Positions 24,239 to 34,009 of a stretch of 62,516 nucleotides of DNA are shown here, piece after piece. Location of the stretch: the NCBI GenBank assembly GCA_021846325.1, contig JAJZBX010000012.1, positions 1 to 62,516 of the forward strand. The letters run 5' to 3'. The notes beneath the pieces were generated by a model. It was not told the DNA's origin, ran no database searches, and worked only from the letters and a program-made list of their open reading frames with translations. The number at the start of each line of letters is the position of its first letter. The first letter of the stretch is position 1. A program made the translations under genes and the position numbers. Source of the stretch: Actinomycetes bacterium (lineage in GTDB: Bacteria; Actinomycetota; Acidimicrobiia; Acidimicrobiales; RAAP-2).

Positions 24239-26095
24239 TCAACGGGTAGCCCAGCCGGCGGGGCACCGGGGATTGATACCGGACCGTCGAAGTCGTCGGC
24301 GACCGTGGGTGCACGTGATCGTAAAGACGGGCGGGGCGATAAATCTCACGGCAGTAGTCGATGCGCCGATGGCGTTGAGCGCGGCGACGCCAATCGCGTA
24401 GCGAATGCCCACCCGTCGGCCGCTGAACCGGCAACTGGTCGAAGTGGTCGTGACGGGCGCCGACGCGGGAGTCGTGGGCCCGTAGAGCAGTTGACACCGA
24501 TAGGACGTCGCGCCTTCGACGCTCGACCACGTCGCGGTGAGCGTCTGCGAGCGGCGTCTCGATACGACGGTCACCGACGACGTCGCCGACACGAAGGTTG
24601 GCGCGACCGGTGCGAGCGGCGTCAGGACGCTGTCGTACATTGAGACGAAGGCTTGGGCGTGATTCGCCGCGTCGGTATAGGTTCCACCGGCCAGGCAGAA
24701 TCCGTCTGCCACGCAGAGCGCGGAGTGAACGGTTGCGTTACCGCCGAGGTTCAGCGCCGACGCAACCGTCTGGTCGGCCCACGTCGACCTACCGTAGAGC
24801 GAGACGAGGGCCTCGATGCCCGTTAGGCCGGTGTAGTCGCCGCCGGCCACGCAGTAGGACGGCGACGCGCAACTGACGGCGTTCACCTGGGCGGAACCTA
24901 GGAGGTTCAGCGTCAACGCGAGCGTCTGGTCGGACCAGGACGATCCGCCGAATACCGACACCAGAGCCTGGGACATACCCGACCCATCGGTGTACTGGCC
25001 GCCGGCGACACAGAACGTGGGCGACACGCAACTCACGGCGTTCACCTTGGCCGAGCCGCCGAGGTTGAGCGCCGCACCAAGTTCGCCATCGGTCCACGAC
25101 GAACCGTTGTAGCGCGACACCAGAGCCTGGGACATACCCGACCCATTGGTGTACTGGCCGCCGGCGACACAGAACGTGGTCGACACGCAACTCACGGCAT
25201 TCACCTGGGCCGAGCCGCCGAGGTTGAGGGCCGCACCAAGTTCGCCATCGGTCCAGGACACTCCGTTGTAGCGCGACACGAAGGCCTGGTAGCCGCCCGA
25301 GGCGTCGGTGTATTCGCCCCCGGCGACGCAGAACGTGGACGACACGCAACTCACCGCGTTTAGGTAGGCGCCGCCGCCGAGGTTGAGCGCCGCGCCAAGT
25401 TCGACATCGGTCCACGACGAACCGTTGTAGCGCGACACGAAGGCCTGGTAGCTGCCCGAGGCGTCTTCGTACTGGCCACCGGCGACACAGAATGTCGGCG
25501 ACACGCAACTCACGGCGTTCACCTGGGCCGAGCCGCCGAGGTTGAGCGCCGCGCCAAGTTCGCCATCGGTCCACGACGAACCGTTGTAGCGCGACACGAA
25601 GGCCTGGTAGCCGCCCGAGGCGTCTTCGTACTGGCCACCCGCGACGCAGAAGGTCGGCGACACGCAACTCACGGCGTTCACCTGGGCGAGTCCGCCGAGG
25701 TTGAGCGCCGCGCCGAGGGATACGACGCTCCACGACGAACCGTCGTAGAGCGACACGAACGCTTGTGCCCCCGAGGCGTTCGTGTAGGTGCCGCCCGCGA
25801 CACAGAACGTGGAAGAGACGCAACTCGTTGTTAGGACGTGGGCGAGGTCGCCAAGGTTTAACTGTTGGGCCAACGTCTGGTCGGACCACGATGCGCCGGC
25901 GTTACGGGGCAATGCGTTCGCCCAATTCGCGACACGCCGGGCGGCGTAGGTTGCCGATTCAACGGCGTGAACGTGCCCGAGGTACTCGACGCGCGACGCC
26001 GATGCACTCGCTCCGCCGACTCCAGCCAGCCCGGCGATACTGCCGGCGATGAGCGCGACGGCGCAAAATCGTTGGGCGAACCGTCGAGTCTGCAT
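24239..26095 (-). CDS. Secreted repeat protein, eight 53-residue repeats, probable beta-propeller
   Basis: A 618-residue extracellular protein. It has a signal peptide (about 1-33), then eight tandem repeats of about 53 residues (78-502), each with an SCVSPTFCVAGG-like cysteine pair spaced C-x5-C and a GSSWTD-like turn. A fibronectin-III-like segment follows (about 505-590), then a basic C-terminal tail with a Cys pair (residues about 596-613). The repeats suggest an eight-bladed propeller with one disulfide per blade. The ligand is unknown; cell-surface adhesion or glycan binding is plausible. The ATG has no strong ribosome binding site. The gene stands alone next to a transposon remnant. 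Confidence 0.8.
   Translation of the reverse strand: MQTRRFAQRFCAVALIAGSIAGLAGVGGASASASRVEYLGHVHAVESATYAARRVANWANALPRNAGASWSDQTLAQQLNLGDLAHVLTTSCVSSTFCVAGGTYTNASGAQAFVSLYDGSSWSVVSLGAALNLGGLAQVNAVSCVSPTFCVAGGQYEDASGGYQAFVSRYNGSSWTDGELGAALNLGGSAQVNAVSCVSPTFCVAGGQYEDASGSYQAFVSRYNGSSWTDVELGAALNLGGGAYLNAVSCVSSTFCVAGGEYTDASGGYQAFVSRYNGVSWTDGELGAALNLGGSAQVNAVSCVSTTFCVAGGQYTNGSGMSQALVSRYNGSSWTDGELGAALNLGGSAKVNAVSCVSPTFCVAGGQYTDGSGMSQALVSVFGGSSWSDQTLALTLNLLGSAQVNAVSCASPSYCVAGGDYTGLTGIEALVSLYGRSTWADQTVASALNLGGNATVHSALCVADGFCLAGGTYTDAANHAQAFVSMYDSVLTPLAPVAPTFVSATSSVTVVSRRRSQTLTATWSSVEGATSYRCQLLYGPTTPASAPVTTTSTSCRFSGRRVGIRYAIGVAALNAIGASTTAVRFIAPPVFTITCTHGRRRLRRSGINPRCPAGWATR
24590..25861 (-). repeat. Eight tandem 159-bp coding repeats
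   Basis: The DNA encoding the eight 53-residue repeats recurs with a 159-bp period. The central copies (about 25020-25700) are nearly identical at the nucleotide level, whereas the first and last are more diverged. This pattern fits expansion by unequal crossing-over from the middle. It is an intragenic repeat, not a CRISPR array. Confidence 0.85.
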
Positions 26096-26256
26096 GAATA
26101 CCCCCGGCCAATTCGGCGAAGATGAACTCGTCGACTCATCGTACTAGTCGTTGCCACGCGGTGGTGAGAAACTGGCTGCGCGCTGCCTACGCGCTGCGTG
26201 GAACCTTCGCAGAACACGGTGAAGCAACGGGGGTCTTCGGCGGTCGTGCGCCGTAG

Positions 26257-26328
26257 TGCCCCCGGCAGGATTCGAACCTGCGCACATGGCTTCGGAGGCC
26301 AATGCTCTATCCCCTGAGCTACGAGGGC
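26257..26328 (-). tRNA. tRNA-Arg (CCG anticodon)
   Basis: The minus strand folds as a full cloverleaf: a 7-bp acceptor (GCCCTCG with CGGGGGC, one T-G pair), a GCTC D-stem, an anticodon loop CTCCGAA giving anticodon CCG, and a T-loop TTCGAAT. The CCA end is not encoded. It reads CGG arginine codons. It lies beside lysA on the opposite strand; argS, often found next to lysA in actinobacteria, is not present here. Confidence 0.95.
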
Positions 26329-26375
26329 GCCTCGTCAGCCTACCTCCCTCGTCTCACGCCTCGACCGAGCTTCAC

Positions 26376-26381
26376 TAGTGT
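26376..26381 (+). promoter_or_regulatory. -10 box TAGTGT of lysA, apparently leaderless
   Basis: TAGTGT ends 6 nt before the lysA ATG and no Shine-Dalgarno is present. That is the signature of a leaderless transcript. Confidence 0.5.
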
Positions 26382-26387
26382 TCGCGT

Positions 26388-27656
26388 ATGGCCGAACCAA
26401 TTGACGGCTCACTCTTGCCAGATGGCGCGGTTCTGCTCGACGACGACGTCGTCGTTGGCGGCGTGTCGCTTCGCGCGCTCGCCGAGGAATTCGCGACGCC
26501 CCTCTTCGTGTACGACGAGGGGACCCTGCGGGCGCGTTGCGCGGAGGCGGCCGCGGCCTTTGACCCGGGCGTCGCCTTCGCGTCCAAGTCGTTCCTCTGT
26601 GCGGCCATGGCCCGTCTCGCGCACGACGAGGGACTGTGCGTGGATGTCTCGACCGGCGGTGAGCTCGACATCGCGATGCGCGCCGGGGTACCGGGCTCGC
26701 GAATCGTGCTGCACGGGAACAACAAGTCCGTCGACGAGTTGGCGAGCGCCATCGAGGTCGGTGTGCGCCGGGTGGTCGTCGACAACTTCGACGAGATCGG
26801 GCGACTGGCGTCGCTCGTCGGTCGCCGAGGCCGCGTCGACTGTCTGGTGCGCGTTACCCCCGGTGTCGAAGCTCACACCCACGAGTTCATCCGAACCGGT
26901 CAAGAAGACTCCAAGTTCGGGTTCTCGATTGTTTCGGGCGACGCTCGGCGGGCACTCGAGTTGATGAAGGCCACGCCGGGCTTGCGCGTGCATGGCGTCC
27001 ACTCGCACATCGGCTCGCAGATCTTCGAGCTCGACGGCTACCGCGAGGCGATGGCGGTGGTGGCCGACTTCGTTCGCGACGACGACTTCGACGAGTTGTG
27101 CGTTGGTGGGGGACTTGGCGTTCCCTACGTTGCCGGCGAGCGAGCGCCGTCCATCGCGCAGTGGGCGGCGGGTCTGCGCGAGAGCGCGCGAGGACACGGC
27201 GTCGACCCGTCCGTGCGACTGACCGCCGAACCCGGTCGGGCCATCGTGGCCCAAGCCGCGGTGACCCTCTACCGTGTGGGCGCGCGCAAGGCGCTCGAAC
27301 AGCGAACGTACCTGGCCGTCGACGGCGGGATGAGTGACAACCCGCGTCCCGTGCTCTACGGCTCGGGTTACGAGGCCTTCGACGTCGCTCGGCCCTTGGA
27401 CCAGCGGCCCCAGCCGGTTCGCCTGGTTGGCAAGCACTGCGAGAGCGGTGACGTCATCATTGACGAGGCGTGGCTGCCCGCGGCGACGGGGGTCGGCGAC
27501 CTCGTGGCGACGCCGGTGACTGGTGCCTACGGGTACTCGATGGCCTCGAACTACAACCGCGTGCCGCGCCCGGCCGTCGTGTTCGTCAACGATGGACGGG
27601 CCCGGTTGGTGCTGCGCCGCGAGACCTTCGATGACCTCGCTCGCCTCGAAGCGTAA
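26388..27656 (+). CDS. lysA: Diaminopimelate decarboxylase
   Basis: Decarboxylates meso-diaminopimelate to L-lysine with pyridoxal phosphate, the last step of lysine synthesis. The 422-residue protein has the PLP-binding Lys in FASKSF (about residue 62) at the start of the alanine-racemase-like barrel, the VHSHIGSQI strand, a glycine-rich phosphate loop (CVGGGLG) and the C-terminal sheet domain with the CESGD catalytic cysteine region. It heads the amino-acid block lysA-hom-thrC, a conserved actinobacterial order. The start codon follows a -10 box by 6 nt. Confidence 0.95.
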   Translation: MAEPIDGSLLPDGAVLLDDDVVVGGVSLRALAEEFATPLFVYDEGTLRARCAEAAAAFDPGVAFASKSFLCAAMARLAHDEGLCVDVSTGGELDIAMRAGVPGSRIVLHGNNKSVDELASAIEVGVRRVVVDNFDEIGRLASLVGRRGRVDCLVRVTPGVEAHTHEFIRTGQEDSKFGFSIVSGDARRALELMKATPGLRVHGVHSHIGSQIFELDGYREAMAVVADFVRDDDFDELCVGGGLGVPYVAGERAPSIAQWAAGLRESARGHGVDPSVRLTAEPGRAIVAQAAVTLYRVGARKALEQRTYLAVDGGMSDNPRPVLYGSGYEAFDVARPLDQRPQPVRLVGKHCESGDVIIDEAWLPAATGVGDLVATPVTGAYGYSMASNYNRVPRPAVVFVNDGRARLVLRRETFDDLARLEA

Positions 27657-27678
27657 CGAGCATCGATCGCGCACCGGT

Positions 27679-27684
27679 TAGCCT
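27679..27684 (+). promoter_or_regulatory. -10 box TAGCCT of hom, apparently leaderless
   Basis: TAGCCT ends 6 nt before the hom ATG at 27691 and no Shine-Dalgarno is seen. The gene therefore seems to have its own leaderless promoter in the 34-bp gap after lysA. Confidence 0.45.
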
Positions 27685-27690
27685 GGTTCG

Positions 27691-28992
27691 ATGACCACCC
27701 CGGTGATCCGCGTCGGCGTGATCGGCGCCGGTTTCGTCGGCTCGGCGCTGCTCGATCTGCTGCTCGACCCGTCGCGGCGCGACGCGCTCGAAGACGCCGC
27801 CACGGCCTCCATCGAGGTCGTCGCCGTGGCGGTGCGTGACCTCACCAAACTCCGACCGGGGATACCGAGTGCACTGTTGACCGACGACGCCGCCGCGCTC
27901 GCGTCATCAACCGATCTTGACGTACTGGTCGAAGTGGCGGGTGGGCTCGAGCCAACGCGCACCTACATCGAATCGGCCCTGGCGCGCGGCGTTTCGGTCG
28001 TGACCGCGAACAAGGCCCTCATGGCCGAGCGAGGCACCGCCCTCGCGCGACTGGGCCACCAGCACGGCGCCGATCTCTTCTACGAGGCGGCCGTCGGTGG
28101 CGCCGTGCCAATCCTGCGCGCACTGCGCACCTCGCTCGCTGGCGAGCGAATCGAGCGCGTGATGGGCATCGTCAATGGCACGACCAACTTCATCTTGACC
28201 CAGATGACCGAACAGGGATCGGACTACCACGCGGCGCTGGCCGAGGCGCAGGCCCGCGGCTACGCCGAGGCCGACCCCACCGCCGACGTCGAGGGATACG
28301 ACGCGGCGTCCAAGGTCCTCATCCTGGCGTCGCTGGCCTTTGGGACCGAGCTTCGCGACGAGCAGATCTCGCGCGTGGGCATCTCGGGGATTCGCGCGGT
28401 CGACGTCGAGTTCGCTCGTCGCTCGGGCTACGTGATCAAGTTGCTCGGCGTGGCCGAACGGGTCGGTGAGCATGGCCTCTCGCGACGGGTGCATCCCGCG
28501 ATGGTTCCGGTCGGTCACCCGCTCGCCGCCGTGCACGGTGCGATGAACGCCGTCTTCGTCGAGGGCGCGGTCAGCGGACCGCTCATGTGGCTCGGCCAGG
28601 GTGCGGGCGGGGCGCCGACCGCGACCGCGGTGCTCGGCGACGTGCTCGACGCCGTGCGCAATCGCGTGAGCGGCCGCCACGACGTGCCCTTCATGGTCGA
28701 CGACACGCTGCACCGAGTGCCCGCGGGCGACCTCACGAGCGTCTTCTACCTGAGCCTCGACGTGGCCGACCAGCCCGGCGTGCTCGCCGCGGTCGCCTCG
28801 GTCTTTGGGCGACACCGCGTCTCGATCCAATCGATGGAGCAGTCCGGCGTCGGTGACGAGGCCCGGCTCTCGTTCGTCACCCACCGAGCGCTGACCCGTG
28901 ACGTCGACGCGACGATCGATGAGTTGGCCACGCTCGAGTCGGTCGACTCGATCGGCGCCTGCGTACGCGTGATAGACGGAGGTGACCAGTGA
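27691..28992 (+). CDS. hom: Homoserine dehydrogenase
   Basis: Reduces aspartate semialdehyde to homoserine with NAD(P)H, the branch point to threonine and methionine. The 433-residue length matches the ACT-containing form. An N-terminal Rossmann loop ([13 protein letters not shown]) is followed by the [11 protein letters not shown] substrate region, the conserved [17 protein letters not shown] segment and a C-terminal ACT domain (about 350-430) that usually confers threonine inhibition. It overlaps thrC by four bases (GTGA), so the two are translationally coupled. Confidence 0.96.
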   Translation: MTTPVIRVGVIGAGFVGSALLDLLLDPSRRDALEDAATASIEVVAVAVRDLTKLRPGIPSALLTDDAAALASSTDLDVLVEVAGGLEPTRTYIESALARGVSVVTANKALMAERGTALARLGHQHGADLFYEAAVGGAVPILRALRTSLAGERIERVMGIVNGTTNFILTQMTEQGSDYHAALAEAQARGYAEADPTADVEGYDAASKVLILASLAFGTELRDEQISRVGISGIRAVDVEFARRSGYVIKLLGVAERVGEHGLSRRVHPAMVPVGHPLAAVHGAMNAVFVEGAVSGPLMWLGQGAGGAPTATAVLGDVLDAVRNRVSGRHDVPFMVDDTLHRVPAGDLTSVFYLSLDVADQPGVLAAVASVFGRHRVSIQSMEQSGVGDEARLSFVTHRALTRDVDATIDELATLESVDSIGACVRVIDGGDQ

Positions 28993-30026
28993 CCGGCTGG
29001 CGGGGACTGCTCAATGAATACGCCGCGTGGTTCAACCTCGACGGGGTCACCGAGGTGGTGACCCTGCAGGAGGGCAACACCCCGTTGATTCGGGCCGATC
29101 GGCTCTCCGAGCGCCTCGGCGCCAACGTCTGGCTGAAGTTCGAGGGACTGAACCCGTCGGGCTCCTTTAAGGACCGGGGCATGACGATGGCGATCACCAA
29201 GGCCAAGGCCAACGGCGCCACGACGGTCATCTGCGGTTCGACCGGCAACACGTCGGCCGCCGCCGCGGCCTACGCGGCCAAGGCCTCGATGGAGTGCGTC
29301 GTCCTGGTGCCCGAGGGTAAGATCGCGCTCGGCAAATTGGCCCAGGCCATGGTGTACGGCGCGCGGATCTTTCAGATCCGCGGCAACTTCGACCAAGCCC
29401 TCGACCTCGCGCGCGAACTGACCCAGCACATCCCCATCACCATCGTCAACTCGATCAACCCCGACCGCATCGAGGGTCAAAAGACCGGCGCCTTCGAGAT
29501 CGTCGACGTGCTGGGCGACGCCCCCGACGTCTTGTCAATCCCGGTGGGCAACGCCGGCAACATCACCGCGTATTGGCGAGGTTTCACCCAGTACCACGAG
29601 GCCGGTCGCGCCGCGACGCTGCCGCGGATGTGGGGCTTTCAGGCGGCCGGGGCGGCCCCGATCGTGATCGGCCATCCCGTCGCCAACCCCGAAACCATCG
29701 CCACCGCGATTCGCATCGGCAACCCGGCGAGCTGGGTGCCGGCCCTCGAAGTTGTCCACGAGTCCCTCGGCGACATCCGCGCGGTGAGCGACGAGGAAAT
29801 CCTGGACGCCTACCACTACGTCGCCCGCTACGAGTCCATCTTCTGCGAGCCAGCGTCCGCGGCGTCGGTCGCCGGCGTCATCAAGTACGGGGTGCCCGAG
29901 GGCGCCACCGTCGTCTGCGTGCTCACTGGTAATGGCCTCAAGGATCCCGACACCGCCCTGTCGACCAGTTCGAACCCACCGGTGGTCGAGGCCAACCTGC
30001 GCGCCCTGCTCGACGCGTTGGACTGA
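28989..30026 (+). CDS. thrC: Threonine synthase
   Basis: Converts O-phosphohomoserine to threonine with pyridoxal phosphate. The 345-residue protein is the short bacterial form. The PLP Lys lies in [11 protein letters not shown], the phosphate-binding loop is GSTGNTSAA, and the [14 protein letters not shown] glycine-rich region contacts the cofactor. It starts at GTG 28989, overlapping the hom stop. Homoserine kinase (thrB), which usually follows thrC in actinobacteria, is absent before rho, so the phosphohomoserine must come from a kinase elsewhere. Confidence 0.96.
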   Translation: MTGWRGLLNEYAAWFNLDGVTEVVTLQEGNTPLIRADRLSERLGANVWLKFEGLNPSGSFKDRGMTMAITKAKANGATTVICGSTGNTSAAAAAYAAKASMECVVLVPEGKIALGKLAQAMVYGARIFQIRGNFDQALDLARELTQHIPITIVNSINPDRIEGQKTGAFEIVDVLGDAPDVLSIPVGNAGNITAYWRGFTQYHEAGRAATLPRMWGFQAAGAAPIVIGHPVANPETIATAIRIGNPASWVPALEVVHESLGDIRAVSDEEILDAYHYVARYESIFCEPASAASVAGVIKYGVPEGATVVCVLTGNGLKDPDTALSTSSNPPVVEANLRALLDALD

Positions 30027-30186
30027 ACGATCGCTCGGCCGTGACGCATCAGTGGGTCGCGCGTCGGCTACACTAGAGACGTCGCCCGCGACCGGCCATT
30101 TACGCCGACGTGGGGAACTCTCTCCAGGGCGACGTTCTTCGTATGTTCTTCGTCGACCTAGTTCGTGTCGGCGAGAAAGGACTTCC

Positions 30187-31851
30187 ATGGCTATCAAGCC
30201 CTCCCCGGATCGTTCGGACCTCGAGTCCAAATCGCGCGACGATCTGCAAACCATCGCGAAAGTGAAGGGCGTCGACCCCGGCGCTCGTGCGACCAAGGCC
30301 GCCCTCATCGACGCGATCATGAACGACGGCGACCCGGGCGCAAGCGACGCGTCGCCTTCGCGGTCGGTTCGCTCGCGGCGCACCGTGGCGACGCCGGTCG
30401 ACGACTTCGAGTCGCTGCTCGGTGAGTTCGCCACCGACATCGTGCCGACCGCGGTGACTAGTGAGGTCGCGCCGGCGCCGACGAGTTCGCCCGAGCCGGC
30501 GTCAGAGGCGAGTCCCTCGCCCCAGTCCGAGGTGCCGCCGTCGGCGCGTACCGCGCGGCCCGAGCGCCAGGACCGTGCCGAGCGTCAGGACCGCACGCGC
30601 GACTTCGCCGGCGAACCCAACGTGCGCAACCGGCGCAATCGACGCAACCGCAACGGCCGCGAGCGCTTCCCGACCGAGGTCATGCCCGGCGCCGACCAGC
30701 CCTACGCCGGTGAGCTGCTCGACATCGAGGGTCTGCTCGACCTGCGCGATGACGGCTACGGCTTCCTGCGCTCGCGGGGCTACCACCCCTCGCCCCAGGA
30801 CGTCTACGTCTCGATCAACCAGGTCCGCCGCTACGGTCTGCGCAAGGGCGACACGATCACCGGCGGCTACCGGCCGGCCGCGTCCAACGAGAAGTATCCG
30901 GCGCTGCTGCGCGTGGACACCGTGGCCGGGTTCGATCCCGAGATCGCCAAGCTGCGCCCGCGCTTCGAAGACCTCACCCCGCTCTTTCCCGACGAGAAGC
31001 TCAAGCTCGAGACCAACGAGGGCAAGCTCGACCTCACGCCGCGCATCGTTGACCTCATCGCCCCGATCGGCAAGGGTCAGCGCGGACTGATCGTTTCGCC
31101 CCCCAAGGCCGGCAAGACGACGGTCATGAAGCAGATCGCCCAGTCGATCGAGACCAACAACCCCGAGGTCCACCTCATGGTCCTGCTCGTCGACGAGCGG
31201 CCCGAGGAAGTCACCGACATTCGTCGCAGCGTGCGCGGTGAGGTGATCTCGTCGACCTTCGACCGACCGGCCGAGGAGCACACCCACGTCGCCGAGCTGG
31301 CCATCGAGCGCGCCAAGCGGCTGGTCGAACAGGGTCGCGACGTCGTGATCATTCTCGACGGCATCACGCGCCTGGCTCGCGCCTACAACCTCGCGGCGCC
31401 AGCGACCGGGCGGATCATGTCCGGTGGTGTCGACTCCGGCGCGCTCTACCCGCCCAAGAAGTTCTTCGGCGCAGCCCGCAACATCGAAGAGGGCGGCTCA
31501 CTGACCATCCTCGCCTCGGCCCTCGTCGAGACCGGCTCCAAGATGGATGAGGTGATCTTCGAAGAGTTCAAGGGGACCGGCAACATGGAGTTGCGTCTGG
31601 ACCGGCGCCTGGCCGAGCGCCGCCTCTACCCGGCGATCGACGTCAACGGCTCGTCGACGCGCCACGAGGAGCTGCTCTTTGATCGCGAGGCCCTGCCCCA
31701 AGTCTGGAAGCTTCGTCGGGTGCTCAACGGACTCGCCAGTGAGGGCCGTGACGCCGCGGGCCTCGAACTGCTCATCGACAAGCTCAAGTCCACGCGGTCC
31801 AACACTGAGTTCCTCGCCGAGATCGGTCGGGGCCCGGCGCCCACCAGCTGA
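30187..31851 (+). CDS. rho: Transcription termination factor Rho
   Basis: Hexameric RNA-dependent ATPase that terminates transcription. From ATG at 30187 (AAAGGA upstream) it has 554 residues. They comprise an N-terminal Rho_N helical domain (about 8-45), a disordered insert rich in Ser, Pro and then Arg/Asn (about 50-150), the cold-shock-like RNA-binding domain (about 165-240) and the ATPase core with P-loop SPPKAGKTT near residue 305. The Arg-rich insert is typical of high-GC actinobacteria. The 160-bp leader after thrC may hold its promoter. Confidence 0.96.
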   Translation: MAIKPSPDRSDLESKSRDDLQTIAKVKGVDPGARATKAALIDAIMNDGDPGASDASPSRSVRSRRTVATPVDDFESLLGEFATDIVPTAVTSEVAPAPTSSPEPASEASPSPQSEVPPSARTARPERQDRAERQDRTRDFAGEPNVRNRRNRRNRNGRERFPTEVMPGADQPYAGELLDIEGLLDLRDDGYGFLRSRGYHPSPQDVYVSINQVRRYGLRKGDTITGGYRPAASNEKYPALLRVDTVAGFDPEIAKLRPRFEDLTPLFPDEKLKLETNEGKLDLTPRIVDLIAPIGKGQRGLIVSPPKAGKTTVMKQIAQSIETNNPEVHLMVLLVDERPEEVTDIRRSVRGEVISSTFDRPAEEHTHVAELAIERAKRLVEQGRDVVIILDGITRLARAYNLAAPATGRIMSGGVDSGALYPPKKFFGAARNIEEGGSLTILASALVETGSKMDEVIFEEFKGTGNMELRLDRRLAERRLYPAIDVNGSSTRHEELLFDREALPQVWKLRRVLNGLASEGRDAAGLELLIDKLKSTRSNTEFLAEIGRGPAPTS

Positions 31852-31888
31852 GTTTCCGCTAAACTCTTCCCTCGCACGAAGGAGTTCC

Positions 31889-32116
31889 ATGAAGACCGAT
31901 ATCCACCCCGCCTACGTCGACTGCACGGTCACGTGCTCGTGCGGTAACACCTTCGAGACGCGCTCAACGAAGTCGGTGATGAGCGTGGAGTTGTGCAACG
32001 CCTGCCACCCGTTCTTTACCGGCAAGCAGAAGCTCGTCGACACCGGTGGTCGCGTCGAGCGCTTCCAGCGTCGCTACGCCCAGAAGACCTCGAAGGCGCG
32101 CGCTCCGAAGGCGTAA
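31889..32116 (+). CDS. rpmE: 50S ribosomal protein L31, zinc-binding form
   Basis: A 75-residue ribosomal protein of the large subunit. It begins with the typical MKTDIHPAY and carries cysteines in TCSCGN and CNACHPF for zinc, so it is the C-plus form. An AAGGAG site lies 5 nt ahead of the ATG at 31889, and a TAAACT box at 31859-31864 could be its own -10 element. The order rho-rpmE-prfA is conserved across bacteria. Confidence 0.97.
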   Translation: MKTDIHPAYVDCTVTCSCGNTFETRSTKSVMSVELCNACHPFFTGKQKLVDTGGRVERFQRRYAQKTSKARAPKA

Positions 32117-32133
32117 GCCCTCGGACGACCGCC

Positions 32134-33213
32134 GTGCGTTCACTCGACGAGACCCTCGACGCCCTGGCGGGGGAGTTGCGCGCGGTGGAGACGGCGCTGG
32201 CCGATCCCGACGTGGCCCAGGACCTCGGTCGTCTGCGCGACCTCTCGCGTCGCTACAAGGAGCTGGCCGAGATCAACGTCGCGTGGGTGCAACTGCGCGG
32301 GGCCCGCGCCGACGCGGCCACGGCCCGTGAGATGTTCAACGAGTCCGCCGGGGATGACCGCGAGCTCTGGCGCGACGAGGTCAACGCCGCCGAGGCCCGT
32401 ATCGCCGATCTCGAGGGAACGATCGAAACGCTGTTGCTGCCTCAGGACCCCAACGAGGGACGAAACGTGATCATCGAGATTCGCGGCGCCGAGGGCGGCG
32501 AGGAGGCCAACCTGTTCGCCGCCGACCTCGCCCAGATGTACCGCCGCTACGCCGCGCTTCGGGGCTGGAAGCTCGACGTCGTCGAGGAGCGCGAGTCCGA
32601 GCAGGGAGGTCTCGACGAGGCTATCTATCTAGTCAAGGGCGATGACGCGTGGGCTCGGCTCGAGCACGAAGCCGGCGTCCACCGAGTCCAGCGCGTGCCG
32701 GTCACCGAGGCCAAGGGTCGCGTGCACACGTCCTCGGCGACGGTCTCGGTCCTGCCCGAGGCCGAAGAGGTTGACGTCGACCTGGATCCCAACGACCTCA
32801 AGATCGACGTCTACCGCTCGTCGGGTCCGGGCGGTCAGAGCGTGAACACCACCGACTCCGCGGTGCGCATCACCCACCTGCCGACCGGCATCGTCGTGTC
32901 GATGCAAGATGAGAAGAGCCAGATACAGAACCGGGCCAAGGCGATGATCGTGCTGCGCTCACGACTGCTGAAGGCGGCCCAGGACGCCCAGGCGAACGAG
33001 CTCGGGGACCTCAAGCGATCCCAGTTGGGCGGCGGCGGACGCAGCGAGAAGATCCGCACGTACAACTTCAAGGAGAATCGGGTCACCGACCACCGCATCG
33101 GTCTGACGACCTACACGCTCGACGCTGTGCTGAACGGCGATCTCGACACCTACGTCGATGCCCTGCTCGCCGACAAGCGAGCGCGACAACTGGCCCACAG
33201 TGACGGGCGCTAA
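32134..33213 (+). CDS. prfA: Peptide chain release factor 1
   Basis: Recognises UAA and UAG stop codons and triggers peptide release. The protein is 359 residues from GTG at 32134, 17 bp after rpmE. The GGQ loop in SSGPGGQSVNTT is near residue 232, with the flanking HLPTGIVV segment and the REIRGAEGGEEA-type central region (IEIRGAEGGEEANLFA). The GGQ Gln is the methylation target of PrmC, encoded next. An upstream in-frame extension to 31993 lies within rpmE and is rejected. Confidence 0.96.
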   Translation: MRSLDETLDALAGELRAVETALADPDVAQDLGRLRDLSRRYKELAEINVAWVQLRGARADAATAREMFNESAGDDRELWRDEVNAAEARIADLEGTIETLLLPQDPNEGRNVIIEIRGAEGGEEANLFAADLAQMYRRYAALRGWKLDVVEERESEQGGLDEAIYLVKGDDAWARLEHEAGVHRVQRVPVTEAKGRVHTSSATVSVLPEAEEVDVDLDPNDLKIDVYRSSGPGGQSVNTTDSAVRITHLPTGIVVSMQDEKSQIQNRAKAMIVLRSRLLKAAQDAQANELGDLKRSQLGGGGRSEKIRTYNFKENRVTDHRIGLTTYTLDAVLNGDLDTYVDALLADKRARQLAHSDGR

Positions 33214-34009
33214 GTCGGCGACCGCGCACGAGCTCATCGCGGCCGGTCTCGAGCGTCGCGAGGCGCGTTGGCTGCTCGAGGCGTTCGCCGGGCGCGACGG
33301 ACTCGAGGCCGCTGTTCGCCGTCGGCTCGACGGTGCGCCACTGCAGTACGTCATCGGCCACTGGCCCTTTCGCAGCCTCGAGCTCGACGTCGACGAGCGG
33401 GCGCTGATCCCGCGCCCCGAGACCGAGGAGCTGGTCGGCCGGGCGATCGCCGCCCTGGCCGGGCGCACGTCGGCGCCGTCGATCTTGGACCTCGGCTGCG
33501 GGAGCGGGGCGATCGGACTGGCCCTGCTCGCTGAGCTGGGCGAGCGCGCGGTGGCCGCGTCGCTGGTCGCGCTCGACCGGTCGCCCGACTGTCTCGCGCT
33601 GGCGCGCACGAACGCGCGCAAGCACGGCCTCGACGCGGTCGACTTCGTCGAGGGCTCCTGGTACGAGGGCCTCGATCCGTCGCTCGCGCGATCCTTCGAC
33701 CTGATCGTCGCCAACCCGCCCTACGTCGGCGCGCTCGAATACGACGAACTCGACGACGTTGTGCGACGAGAGCCGCGCACCGCGCTGGTGGCGCCCGACG
33801 CCGACGGCGTCGCGGGCTTCGCCGACCTCGCGGCCGTCATCGGCGGGGCGCCGGCGTGGCTCGCCAGCGGTGGCGCACTGGTGGTCGAGCACGGCCAGCG
33901 CCAACGCGAGGCCGCGCGCCGGGCCGCGCTCGCCGCGCGACTGGTCGACGTCGAGACCTACGACGACCTCGCGGGGCATCCACGCATTCTGGTCGCCAGG
34001 CGGCCGTGA
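33200..34009 (+). CDS. prmC: Release factor glutamine methyltransferase
   Basis: Methylates the GGQ glutamine of release factors using S-adenosylmethionine. The 269-residue protein has an N-terminal helical domain with PLQYVIGHWPF, the SAM loop LDLGCGSGAIGLALL and the catalytic NPPY near residue 171. The GTG start at 33200 overlaps the prfA end by 14 bases, and its stop overlaps tsaC by four, so prfA-prmC-tsaC are tightly coupled. Confidence 0.95.
   Translation: MTGAKSATAHELIAAGLERREARWLLEAFAGRDGLEAAVRRRLDGAPLQYVIGHWPFRSLELDVDERALIPRPETEELVGRAIAALAGRTSAPSILDLGCGSGAIGLALLAELGERAVAASLVALDRSPDCLALARTNARKHGLDAVDFVEGSWYEGLDPSLARSFDLIVANPPYVGALEYDELDDVVRREPRTALVAPDADGVAGFADLAAVIGGAPAWLASGGALVVEHGQRQREAARRAALAARLVDVETYDDLAGHPRILVARRP

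Noticed and set aside
24590..25861. Regular 159-bp repeats that could suggest a repeat array
   Set aside because: They are contiguous, in frame and coding, without unique spacers or cas genes, so they are protein repeats and not a CRISPR array.
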